Shown here: in pieces, positions 41,513-53,051 of the stretch
Numbering within the stretch: position 1 is the stretch's first letter
Layout: each line of letters opens with the position of its first letter
Assembly (NCBI GenBank): GCA_003117195.1
Contig: BDSI01000091.1
Span: 223,501 to 287,500, forward strand
DNA from: Eudorina sp. 2006-703-Eu-15
Taxonomy: Eukaryota > Chlorophyta > Chlorophyceae > Chlamydomonadales > Volvocaceae
Length of the DNA: 64,000 nt
Direction: 5' to 3'
Position numbers and translations under genes: made by a program
The notes under the pieces: generated by a model
The model's database searches: none
What the model saw: the letters and a program-made list of their open reading frames with translations, nothing else
Told to the model about the DNA's origin: nothing

Positions 41513-44500
41513 GGAGCACTGCCACCGCCGCCAGCATATCCTCGACGCTGCCAAGTGATGATGCGTTGGTGCCCGACGCCGTGATCGCCGCCGACGTCGG
41601 CGTCGCGTTGACGTCGCCGCCGCCGCCAGTGACGCGCGCCGTCGCCGCGGCGACGTCGAAGTACCCGTCGTCGCGGCGCTCCAGGTTGCCGTACACCATG
41701 TCGTGCTGCCCGCCGTCGTGATCGTCGTACTCTCCATCGACGGTGTGGTAGGCGTTGGGTTCCATGGGGCTGCCCGCCACGCCGGCGGCGGTGTTGAGCG
41801 GCAGCGTCACACCCCCCGTCGTCATCGTCACGTTCGCGAGCGCTGTCGTACCGTTTGCCGTACTCAGTACATTCGCGCGCAGCGTGTGAATGGCGGCGCT
41901 GTACAGCTGCCGGTCGGCGCGGCTGAGTCGGCCCTGGCCGGCAGAGGCGGCCGCCGCCGCCGCCGAGGCGGCGGCGGCCGCCAGCGCCGCCGCCGACGCA
42001 CGCGATGCGGCGGCGGCGGCGGAGCCGCGTCCGCCGCCGCCGCCGCCGCCAGCAGCCGCAGCACCGTCGCCCGCCCTGCTGCGGATGTCCAGGCTGTTCC
42101 GGGTGTCAGTCAGGCACTTTGCAATGAACGCGCTCTCCAGGGAGGCAGACGACGAACAAGATTCCGCGCCGCCGTCATCGTCTTCCTCCTCCTTCGCCGC
42201 CGCCGCCGCCGCGTCCCCGCGTTGGACGCCGCCTTCGCCACGCCGACGCGGCGCCGCCTGCCGGCTGCTGCTGCTGCCGGGCCGTACATGGTACGGCAGC
42301 CCCTGGAGCTGCTGCTCCACCTGCGGCTGCGGCGGCGGCGGCGGCTGCCGTCGGCGACTGCGGCGCAGCGCCGCCTGTAGCTCCGCCGCCGTCTCGACCT
42401 CCTCCTCCTCCTCCACCTCCCTCAGCCGCTCGTCATCGAAATCGTCGTCGCCGTCGACCGTGTTTCGCGCGAGCGACGCAATCGAGCGGTACATCTCCCC
42501 GGACGAGCAGGACGAGCCGGAATCCGAGTACGATCCGTCGCCGTACGCGCTGCCGTACAGCGCCGCCGACCCGCGGGCGAGCCGCCCGCGCGGCCCGCCG
42601 CCCGCCGCCGACTGGGGGTGCTGCTGACGGTGGCGGTACGGCAGCTGGTGATGGTGCTGCTGGTGGTGCTGCTGCTGCAGGTGCTGCAAGCCCGAGGGCT
42701 GCCCTCCTCGCCGGAGTGGGTGCTGCCGCTGCTGCTGCCGCATTTGCACGTTGCTGGTGTTGCTGGCCCCACCGCCGAGGCCGAGACCGGCCAACTGGAG
42801 GGAGGGCACCGCCGCGCCCGCGCCGTACTGCTCGTCCGGGGCCCAATACGGCTCGCCGTACATCGCGCCCATGTGCGGTTGTTTCTGGGGCGAGCAGCTG
42901 TCGTCTTCGGTGATGGGCGCCAGCGCCAGGTGGTGTGACGTCATCAGCGGGGGGCCGACCGGGACGATGCCGCCACCGCTGTGGTATGGGGCGGCGGCGG
43001 CGGCGGCGGCGTGAGGGTGGTGTGGAGCGGCGCGGCCGCTTGGTGGCTGCGGTTGCTGTTGCTGCGTTTGGAACTGATGGTACTGCGGGTACTGCTGCGG
43101 CTGATGCGGGTGGGCGGCGACGGCGTATGCACCCCCGGAGGCGGAAGCGGAGGCGGTGGAGCGCTGCGGTGTCAAGGGAGGGAAAACGAAAACTAAAAAA
43201 AGAACGAATTATAAAACGAAAGTGAAAATGGGAGTCAAGCAAACGCAAATCGCGGTGTACAGAGGGTGCAGAGGGTCAAGAGCGGCGCGAGCCGCCAGGT
43301 GAGGCGACAGAGAGGGACGCGGGCAGGCGCGGGGGGCTGCCTCGGAACCCAAGGGCGAGCATCCAACAGGGCGAACCCAAAGGACCCCGGGCAGACCGAG
43401 CGCCGTCCGCCAGCGCTTCATGGGCGACCGCATCCCAGGCGAAAGGCAATCATGGTCCGACTGAAAACAGCAAGTCACATTCCCACATATCCGCTCCGTT
43501 CAAGGGACCAACACTCAGTGCCCGGGGACCCGTCCGCATCCGTGGAACCGACGGCGGACAACTCGATTTCCAAGCTGCGGCCCACCGACCCACCGACGCG
43601 GCAAAGTCCGTAGCCAGGGGCGTACAACCCACCTGCGCGACGCGACGCGAGCTCCCGCGGCGGCTCCCTCCTCCGGCTGCTGCTGCTGCTGCTCCTGCGG
43701 CCGCGTGCAGCCCCGGTGGCGGCAAGAGCGCCAGGGAGTGCGACTGGTGCTGCGGGGCCGGGGCCGGCAGCCGCCCCGCGTGGCTGGCACTGCTGAGCGC
43801 GTAGCCTGCGACACGAGCGCAGCGAAACACACACACACACACACACACGCATAATTATAATACATACATATATACGCACATATACACATATATATGCACA
43901 TTTATACACACGCATATCTCATATCTTAACACACGCATACACAACCAGTGGAAACACACGCATACATGACCAGTGGAAGGACACAACGGGGTGCAAGGCT
44001 GCCTTGCAGGTGCCGGGTTACAGGGGTGGGTGCGAGGCGGCGGTTTGGATGTGGCACCATCCCCTCAACCAGACCAGACCAGACCGGGACCGGGACCGGG
44101 AGCGGAAGTATCTCCAGGCTTTTACGTTTCTCCAGGCTTGTATATTTTTTATTCGGCCACCAGGGTTTTGGGTCGGTTTCTGGAGTATTAAAGATTTCTC
44201 GGGAGTAGTGGTGGTGGGCACACGCTACCTTGCGCGTAGCTGCCTCCGGAGGTCAGCTGCATCGCCGTCGGTTGCCGCCGGCCGGAGCGGCCGGACCGGG
44301 CCGCCAACCGCCGCGCCTGCGCCTTCTGGAAGGCCCGTATCCTGGCGAGGGTGTCGGAGAAGAGGATGGCCTGCAGCGGGCCCGCCTGCCGCCGGGACAC
44401 GTGCACGCCTAGGGGGGCCGGGTGCGTGGCACACAGGGGCGGGGGCGGGATGGGTGGATGGTGAAGGGGGCAGAACTAGGGTGGGGCGTGTGCGTGTGTG

Positions 44501-47333
44501 TCGTGGGTCCGTACCTGACATGACCGACATGACCTTGCCCCACTCCCGCCGCGCGTACGACAGCAGCTCCTCCCTGGACGCCAGCTCATTCAGTTCCGAG
44601 ACCAGCCGCTCGCGCTCCGACGCCAGACGGCCGCCGAGGGAGCCCGACGCCGCCGCCGCGGCGGCGGCGGCGGCGCTGGCGCCGCCGGGCGCGCCGCCGG
44701 CCGCCGCCAGCGCCAGCGCCGCCGCGTCACCGGCAAGGGCGGCGGATGTCCCCCCTGGCGGTATCATATCCAGGAGTGAGCCCACCAGCTTCAGCCTGGG
44801 GCCCGGTCACCGAGAGGGGATCCGGGACAGCAGAGCAGCAGCAGCAGCAGCAGCACGGGAGGACAGTGGAGCCGCGGCGCCGTGAGGTGAGGTGAGGGAT
44901 TCCCCTAGGGTTTCCGGTTTTCAGGGGCCTTCAGGGGCCTTCTGGTCTTCAACCTAAACCCAAAACACCAGAAGCACACTTCCGTACACTTCCGTACACT
45001 TGCCGTACTCAACTCACCGCAGCGTGTGCTTGCTCTTGGCCGCAGCCACCGCCGCCAACTCCTCATCCAGGGACGCGATCAGCGAGCTGAGCTCCTGAGC
45101 TATGTCGTCCGAGCCCAGAGAGCCGCCGCCGCCGCCGCCGCGCTTGCCGTCGCCGCCGCCGCCGCCGCCCATGCCCGTGTCCTCGCCGTACATGACGCCC
45201 CCTGCGTCGGCGCCCGCGGGATGCGGATACAGCATGCCGCCGCCGGCACCGCCGCCGCCATGACCGCCGCCGTACACACCCGCCGCCGGCGGCAGCGCGG
45301 ACAACGAGCTCGACGCTATGCGCCGCGGCGGCGCCACCTCCGACAGCAGCACTTCGGAGAAGGCCATGTCTGTGGGAGCGCCGCCGCCGCCGCCGCCGCC
45401 GCCACCGGGAGGTCCTGCGCCGTACAATGCGTCGTGCGCGGGCGGCATCGGCGGCGCCGCGCGCATCGTCGTGACGTAATCGCCCCTCGGCTGGTCCTGC
45501 TGCCCGCGAAAGGCGGCCTCGGCGGCGGCAGCCTTCGCGGCGGCGGCGTACCCGTCGCCGCCGCCGCCGCCGCTGCCGCCGTTGGCGGAACCGAATTGTG
45601 GCCGCGGCCGCGCCGCAATCGCGCCAGGACTGGAAGGCGTGGCGTATCCGAGCCCGCCGCCGCCGCCGCGCGTCACCGGTGTACGGCCCGTACTACCAGC
45701 CGCGCTGCCGCCGCCGCTGACGCCGTGACTGCCGCCCGTTCGCGGCGTCGGCTGTGACGACGAGGCGACGTCGCCGCCCGACACAGGCGTCGCCATCTGG
45801 TCCGCCGACGGTATGGCGTGGCCGGGCGTCAGGCCGCCGCTCGTGGCGGCGGCGGCGCCGCCGTCGGCGGCACCTGCCGCCACTCCGCTGCCGCTCGTGT
45901 TGTGGGCGTTACTGCCGGAGGCGGACTGCGCGTGAGAGTTGGAGCTCGGTTGCTTCCAGGGCGGCAGGGAGGCGAGATGTGACGACTGGCGGCGGGGCGC
46001 CGCGCCGGACGCGCCGCCGGCGCGGCTGCCGCTGCCGCTCCCGCCGCAGCCCGCGGCGACGGCGGCGCCGCCGCCGCCGCCGGCATGCGCCGCGCCGGCG
46101 CCGCCGGCGGCGGCCCGCACCGCGGCGGCGGACCTCACCGCAACCGGCGAGCGCTTGGTCGGGGAGCGAGGAGCCTTCGGCGACGGCGGGTGCCTGAGGC
46201 CGGCGGCCGGGATGCCGCCGGCGGCGTCGGCGGCGCCGCCACCTCCGGGTGTGAGCTTGCGCTTGACTGCAGGGAGGGCGGGAAGGCAACCACCGGATCA
46301 ACCACCGGACCAACCACCGGATCAACCACCGGACCAACCACCCTCGGGGTAGGGCGCTAGCTCGCTGGAGGGTGCCGCCGCGCGCACCCTCCCGGCCCAC
46401 TGTGACCCGGGAGATGACTTCCAAACACAAACGTCGAATCACAAACGGCGGTATACCGTACACGCGGCGTGTGCTGCTGGATGGCCTGCGTGTGTGTGCG
46501 TGCGTGTTTGCGGGCGCGGGACTTTATGGGATTACGTTTTGGTTCAAACTGACCCACGGGTCCGCCATGAGGCCAACCTCCTCAAGCAAACGACACGGCT
46601 CTCTAGGGAACATGAACTCTTGGAAGCACACATGAGAGCAGGGAGAGCAAGAAATAAACCCGAAGAACGAACCCGGAAGAGCAAGGGACGGAGCGGCGCC
46701 GACTCACATTTGGTGAGGAGGCGGCGCAGGAGTCCCTTCTTCTGACCCGCCACCTCCTGGCCGGGGCAGGGGGGAAGGGCGGCCAGAGGAATGGGGGGTT
46801 GGTGGGCTAGGGTGCCACCACGGCAGTTCCACGGGGGGCAAGGCGAGGACGGCAGCGGCGGAGGGCAGCTCGTCAAGCGTTGCGCCTTGGGCTGGCTGGC
46901 CAGTCCGGGCCCCTCGCAGTTCGACCCCCGCCTGCCCCCGCCTCCCCCGGGATAGCCTCCTCCCCCTCCCCCGGTTCCCAGGAAGGTGCGCCGCCGCCTC
47001 CTGGGGGATCTATCTGCCGCCACAACCAACCCACCAACCGAACCAGCATCCTCCCTCGCTCCGCCCTGGCTTGCCATCGCCGCGTAGATAGCGCGCTTTG
47101 CGCCTCCGAAACCCTACGCACCCCCCCCCACCCCTCCCCACCCCACCATCCCACCCCACCCAAGCATCCCACAACCCCACCTGGAGTTTCTTTGGGTCCA
47201 GGTCGCCAGCGGCCCCAGCCACATGGTAGCTAGCTGGGTCGTACTCGGGGCCGTCCAGGTCGCGGGGGGTGTAGGGGCCGGCCCCCGCGTCCGCGGCTGC
47301 TGCCGCCGCGGCGGCGGCGTTCTGGCGCGGCAT
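41460..47333 (-). CDS. Large low-complexity protein of unknown function, about 1262 aa
   Basis: Seven exons: 47333-47181, 46756-46708, 46266-45018, 44795-44515, 44408-44229, 43805-43633, 43163-41460 (TAG); phases are consistent. The proposed start is the ATG at 47333 (MPRQNAAAA); an extra upstream exon is possible because the frame stays open. Most of the protein is Ala, Gly, Gln/His and Ser homopolymer runs. Ordered-looking parts are YTPRDLDGPEYDPASYHVAG in exon 1, a basic KKGLLRRLLTK segment, and a predicted coiled coil in exon 4 (ERERLVSELNELASREELLS) continuing into exon 5 (LFSDTLARIRAFQKAQARRL). Glu-rich (EEEEEVETAAELQAALRRSR) and acidic parts follow in the last exon. These suggest a scaffold or cytoskeletal protein, but no family was recognised. 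Exon 46756-46708 could start at 46741 instead (same phase). Confidence 0.75.
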
Positions 47334-49114
47334 CGGCGGCGTGTGGACCGGTCGGTTGCGGACGAGGGCGCAGGTCTGCTCGGCGCCCGAAGCAAAAGAA
47401 AGAACGGGACTTTTGCGCTGTGGCAAGCAAGTAGGTAGGTAGGGCTGGATTATTGGCTGCGGGCGGGCGGGGCTCCGGCTCCGGCGCAGAGGCAGACGCG
47501 CCCTCGGGACGGACCTTTTTTGATTGCCTGTGCGAATCAATGCCTGTGCGAATCAATCAAATATGTATCATCGGGCACAGGGGAGCAGGCGCGAACGAGC
47601 GAAAAAAGAATGAACGGAGGACTTATATTTCGTCAAGACGCGCCAGGAAAAGGTTGACGGACGGACGGAGACGGCGCGGGTGGCAAGCAAGGCGGCACGT
47701 CATGCGGCATAGTGATTTGAATCAAGGCGCAGCGTGATATGGCATTATGCATGATTCAAATCAGGCGACGGGCTCGGCATGGAAATAAACGCGCAACGTT
47801 GTGGTTGGATGGGAAGTGCCGCGAGGGAGAGCGCGGATAATCACACCAGGGACAGCAGCCGGCTTTATTTGCGGCAGCTGTATCGATTTAAAATGTAACA
47901 GACCACACCGAGTCCGCGCCAGGCCGACACGGTAATATCGGTAATTTCAGCAGTTCCGGGAAAGCCACACGAAGGCGCTGCGCTGCGCGAAACAGCTGCA
48001 AGCCAGCAACGTATGAAGAGCGAGCCCAGGCACTAAGCAAGCGCAACGCAACCACAACCAAACATACAAACAAACGCAGAGCGCGAGGGCCTGCACCTCT
48101 CCCAGCCAAGCAAATCCTGTTCAACGTGACCCTCACGGCATGGCAGCACATGCAACACAGTTCGTTTCTATCAAACCGCCGGGATCATGGTGTGGCGATC
48201 TTCTCGGCGTGGCCAAACATGCAAGGTGTTCTGAACCTCCCCAAGTTCACCTGCCTTTCGGGTCTCGGCGGCGGGGCAGCCCGCCCTGCTATGGGACGTA
48301 GATTTAGGTTTGATAGTCTAGGGACACCGCAACGAAGCCGTCAGCGTCCGGGTTATTTGTTTACGGAGGGCGCGGCGATACGTAACGAAGGTGCCGAGCT
48401 TCCGATCGGAACTTGTCCTACAAAAGTTGTAACAATCACGACGAAGATTTGCATATGCTTTACGTTCGGTCGACCATGAACATTTGTATGTCGGCCGTCA
48501 CCTCCAGATGCGCACCGATCGCTCACAAGCCCCGACGGAGGACGACAGTTGCTTCCCGCCAAAAGCAAAAAAGGGCCATGCGCAGGCGATTCCGCGTTCC
48601 GAAACCAGTAACTCACACACGAAGAACCCAACTGAAATAATCTCTCCACTGGAATTTGCGTCCTCGTGACAGCGATATGCCTGAAATGTTTACAGCGGCG
48701 TGTTTCCGTAACGGGCCCGTTGACGCCGACCCATGGGACACAAATGGTACAGAATGACGTTGCTGGCCAGACGCGAAACTCAACTAGCATGTAATCTTGC
48801 TATCTTTTTCCATATGCTCCCCTTATCTTGAAGCTGCAAATTGGCCCATCGCGCTGTTCCGAAAACAATGCCAATTAACTAAGTTAACTAAAAGAGGAAC
48901 GTGAAGGGGATGGGGCAACGAAGCGATACTATTTAATTACTGCGTGTACTGTCGGCCGCCTCGACGGGCATAGGCCGCGGCGGGCTCCACACTTGAGCAC
49001 AGGCCTAGAGGAAGCTCAGAGACGAAGGAACGAGGACGAAACAGAAAGCGGACCACACACCACATTATCCCACTTTCCACATATCATTCATCGTATCTTC
49101 CTTTCAACAAACCA
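47334..49114. other. Divergent intergenic region, 1.8 kb
   Basis: Lies between the low-complexity gene (-) and the CDC50 gene (+), so it should hold both promoters. It is less GC-rich than the genes. An inverted repeat GATTTGAATCA / TGATTCAAATC lies at about 47713-47762. ATG frames at 48790-48353 (145 aa) and 48151-47888 (87 aa) on the minus strand lack the codon bias of neighbouring genes and are not accepted. Confidence 0.45.
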
Positions 49115-52100
49115 ATGCGACCTCTCACCTCCGCTGCTGGTCAAGGCGGCTCCGCCACGCAACCTCGGCTTTCATCCAGCGCCGGCGGCGCGGCCTCGAG
49201 CAATCAGCGAGCCTCCGGCGAGCCCTCACGCGGAACCTCGGATTCCAGCTCAGCTGCCGTACCCACTTTCGAGATCAGCGGGACAAGCGGGACGGGCGCG
49301 GGCGACGAACCACAGCAGGCGCCGCATGGCGGGCGGCGCCGCAGCAGCGGCGGGGACGATCTTGGAGACAGCCGTCGCGACGGCACCGCGACCGCGGGGG
49401 ACGCAAGCGATGTGGGCGGTACCGCCGCAGCTACTGGTGCAGGCAGCAGGCAACCCGTCTCGTGGCGACAAGGCGCCGCCTCCGACCCCCGCGGCGGCGC
49501 CTTCCGGCGGTTCCGCGAGCAGACGTACGACGTGTTTCGCCCGCAGCCGACCCTCCCTGGCGCCCTGGCAGTGCTGACGCTCCTTTTCGCGCTGGGGTTG
49601 GGCCTGGGGCTGCCGCTGCTGTTGGCGTCCTTGAGGGTGGTTGAAGTACGGCTGCGGTACGACAATGTACCGCCGTTGAACGGCTCCGCCGCCGCCGGCG
49701 GGAGCTGGCCGAACGGGTGGGTGGCTTAGCGGCGGGCATCTGTTGGCGGATGAAAGGAACTCGTTTGCAAGGGATGGCGGCCGGTTTGAATTATTAATGA
49801 TTCAAACGAGAACGTTACAGCGGACCCCGGCAAATAAAAGGTGCGGCGTTGAGGTGTGGAGGTGTCCTGCCGCCTTGGCGGTGGGGCCTGCTGGGGCTTG
49901 CCCTAGTATACACCGGTGATCCCTATGGGGTCCGCTGTAACGTTCATTCATATAAAATAAAAGGGCCATTGATGTCGATTTGTGACGGAGGAGTTTGGGA
50001 GGATTTGATTTAAATCCGTGCCGTGGAGTAGACGAATCTTCGAGCCGTGGAGTAGACGAATCTTCGAAAGAAACCCTGGACCAACGAAGTCCGCGCTGAC
50101 TGGATCACCTGCCTGTCTGTCTGTCCATCCGTCCGTGCGCACCTGCATCTATCTGCTGCCTTCCGTATACACTTGGCAGGTCCGACCCTCGACAAGCGGC
50201 GCTGTGGGCCGCCGGCGACGCGGGTGTACGGCAGTCTATGACGCTGACCGTCCCGCGCCTCATGCGGCCGCCGATCTACCTGCTGTACGAGCTGGAAGGC
50301 CTGTACGGCACGCACAAGCGCTTCGTCCGCAGCGTCAGTTGGGAGCAGTTGTCGGGGCAACCGGTGCCGGCCTCCTCCCTTGACATGTACGGACATGTAC
50401 GGACGGTACAGGAACCGAGGCTACATGGGGCGTGCCTCGACGTCGACTTACCTCACTTACTAGGGCACCCCAACCTGGCACTTCGTCCTGGGGTCGATTG
50501 CAATCCCAACCCTCATCATTTGCGTGCCCACAGACCGACCTGCCACTCTGTCCGCCAGCTGCGCACCTAGGCCATCAAAACTTGCACAATGCCCGACCCC
50601 TTTTGGGGGTCCGCTGCAACGTTCATTCATTCACAATGTCTGGACGTCAAGGCGAGGCCCCCCATGCACATCCCCGCCACCACCTGCTGCCAACACACAC
50701 CGTCTCCACATCGGTGTTGCTTGCTTGCTTCTCTTCCGCGGGGTGTGCTCGTCCGCGACCCTAGAGTGCGACTGTGTGTAGAACTGGAGTTGCAGTTCGG
50801 TAGCTTCACGGACGTCCGGGTTGGGGACGCTCCGCGACCTGAATTCCGCAAACCACAGCGCCGTGGGACGGTTGGGAGGGTTTCGGGGACGGCGCCGAAT
50901 TCAGCGGGCGGCAGTGCCTAACCCCGCCGTCCGCCGTCCGCCGTCCGCGTTACCGCGTTATCCCGCAGATGCCAGCCGCGGCTGTACCAGGGAGGTCAGC
51001 CCAACGGCTCGCTGCCCTCCGGCGGCCTCATTGACCCCTGCGGCCTGCGCGCCACGTCCCTCTTCAACGACACCTTCGAACTGGAAGCCGACGCCGCCAC
51101 ATGCGGGGCCGGCAGCGCCGCAGCGGACAGCGTCCCGTGGGTCAGTGACGTCCACACAGACACTGACGCGAGCGACGCGGCGGGACGCGGCGGCGGCGGC
51201 GGCGGCGGCGGCGCGGCAGGCGCTCCGGGGACGGGGAGACAATCCGATACCCCCGCGGGCAGTCCGCAAGGGGCAGTCGTCGGTGGGCGCCGGGCGGGCA
51301 GGCTGCTGCGTCAGCTCCTGTTGGCGGGCCCGCCGCCGCCGCCGTCACTGCCGTCACGGGGACCCGCGGGACAGCCAATGGGGCGCGGGGGCCGTCGGTT
51401 GCATCAGGGGCAGGTGGCGCAGCCCGGTGGAGGAGACGCGTCAGGAGCCGGGGGGTTCAGCACCGCGGACTTCCGGCCGCTAGCGATTGACGAGCATGCC
51501 ATCGTTTGGCCATTGGAGGCGAAGCATTTGTACGGCATGTACAACTCGTCCAACCTGAACAGCGTGCCGGTGCTTCGTACGGGCGGGACGCTGGACGAGC
51601 CGATCGGCGCCGCGGGGCACTTTCAAGTGTGGATGCGGCCCAGCGCAAGGTGCGTCCGTGTGGTGATGACGACGAGTAGGAGGGGGAGGAGTAGGAAGAG
51701 GGGGAGGAGTAGGAGGAGGGGAAGGAGTCGGAGGAGGGCGAGGAGTAGAAGGACGAGAAGAGGAGGACAAGGAGGAGGGGGAGGAGGAATTGCGGCGAAG
51801 GGATAGGGTGTCCCATGCCCTGACCGCCTGACCCGTGGGTCGCGGCATTCACATATGGCTGGACTTGCGCGCGCGCGTGGTGTCGAGAGGACTGTAGCGC
51901 GATCTATCTGATGTCATGCCGTAATATTTTCTCCGTTTTCGTACCTTGAGTCATGCCGTACTCACGGAGACCTGTGTTCAGGCGGCCGGTGATGGTGAGG
52001 ACATCCTCGCCCCTGCCCGACAGGCCCACCGCGTTGAAGCTGTACGGCATCCTGCACGTGCCGCTGCCTGCGGGTTGCGTGCTGCAGCTGCATGTGGCCA

Positions 52101-52276
52101 ATCGCTATAACTCGTACGCGTGGGGCGGCGCCAAGCGGCTGCAGCTCACCACGCAGTCTTGGTACGGCGTTCGGAACATTGTACTGCCGTCTGTGCTGCT
52201 GGCCATCGCGGGCGCGGCACTGGCCGCGGCGGCGCTGCTGGTCGGGTTGAGCGCGTGCCTGCCACGAAGCGCCTAA
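49115..52276 (+). CDS. ALIS: CDC50/ALIS family beta-subunit of P4-ATPase lipid flippase, 594 aa
   Basis: CDC50 proteins pair with P4-ATPases and are needed for their ER exit and phospholipid flipping. Four exons: 49115-49716, 50180-50386, 50969-51649, 51982-52276 (TAA); all junctions phase 2. ATG at 49115 sits in a strong context (AAACCAATGC). Visible family blocks: FRRFREQTYDVFRP, then membrane segment 1 (residues about 148-172) and VEVRLRYDN; RPPIYLLYELEGLYGTHKRF; LIDPCGLRATSLFNDTF; AIVWPLEAKHLYG; GHFQVWMRPSAR; AKRLQLTTQSWYGVRNIVLP, then membrane segment 2 and a short tail. It is unusual in two ways: a 130-residue Ser/Gly/Arg-rich N-terminal extension, and an insertion of about 110 residues (Gly, Pro, Ala-rich) in the ectodomain after the FNDTF motif. 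Typical family length is near 350 aa. The first intron carries a mobile element. Confidence 0.92.
49811..49944. mobile_element. Miniature inverted-repeat transposable element (MITE)
   Basis: Perfect 18-bp terminal inverted repeats, AACGTTACAGCGGACCCC at 49811-49828 and its reverse complement at 49927-49944, enclose a 98-bp core with no open frame. It lies within the first intron of the CDC50 gene. Related termini occur at 15174, 21427, 28497 and 50606. No clear target-site duplication was identified. Confidence 0.85.
50606..50623 (-). repeat. Isolated mobile-element terminus
   Basis: GGGGTCCGCTGCAACGTT matches the right-hand terminus of the 49811-49944 element with one change and is followed by CATTCATTCA. 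It lies in the second intron of the CDC50 gene. Confidence 0.75.
51665..51800. repeat. GGA-rich purine tract in intron
   Basis: Irregular AGGAGGGGGAGGAGTAGGA repeats follow the donor after the exon ending at 51649 in the CDC50 gene. Confidence 0.8.
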
Positions 52277-53051
52277 ACCCGAAAGCGCTGTGGAGGTGTG
52301 GACACAGCAACAGTATCGGTCGAGTCCCGGCATCTTGCGGCTCGTCCTGTACTGACGGAGGACGGCCGTCGTTTCCGGACAACATTGCTGCAGATGGCGT
52401 GTTTGCGCCATTCGTTCTGTGCGTGGCCCGACGGGCCTCCACCTAACATGTGCTGCGTTGTGCCGACACGGCCTGAGACAGCGAACGGGCGCGCGGAAGT
52501 GTGGCAAGGGCGGTGCGTGCGTGCACCGTGCATAGGGCCCGCAGAAGCATTAAATAAGATGGCAACGATGATCTGCAGAAGCATTTCGTTTCGCGCTGTG
52601 GTATGAATGTTCTAGCGCTGTTCTAGCGCTCCAGCGCTGTGGGGTGTTTTCCCGCGTACCATAAACACAATGGAGAACGTGACTGGCTCAGTGCACGGCG
52701 TTTCTCCATCTGCATACAGTGATCTCTACTCGGTCACCTTGGTCTCAGGTAAACATTTCTGCAATCGGCTTCGTTGCAACTGCCAAGGGTCAGTCCTTCG
52801 GCTTGTCAGCTGATGGACAACCATCAAAGAAGCATGATTTATAGAAGTCTTGTTAATCACGATGCGCAGCCTGGTTGGCCAAGTTCACTCTGTTCATCAT
52901 CGCAGTACGGAAACAGTTTTGGAGCAGTAGCGTTGTGCATTTTACAGAGTTACCTACCAAATTAGCATTACCAATTATGAATTATATTGTGATCCTGTGA
53001 GACAGAAGTACTATGCCTGGGTGGACCATCTACCTGATGAACTAAACCACA
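52277..53051. other. Intergenic region upstream of glycosyltransferase gene
   Basis: AT-richer than its surroundings. An ATG at 52671 in good context opens a 26-codon frame followed by GTAAAC, which could be a donor, but no phase-compatible acceptor joins it to the exon at 53052, so I treat it as 5' UTR or spurious. Confidence 0.4.

Noticed and set aside
41703..43196. Several long plus-strand frames
   Set aside because: Antisense shadows of the GCC/GGC-rich last exon of the large low-complexity gene.
48353..48790. 145-codon minus-strand ATG frame in divergent spacer
   Set aside because: Third positions are not GC-rich, unlike neighbouring genes; no recognisable domain.
52671..52748. ATG frame MENVTGSVHG with donor-like GTAAAC
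   Set aside because: No acceptor joins it in phase to the exon at 53052 without a stop; kept as possible 5' UTR only.
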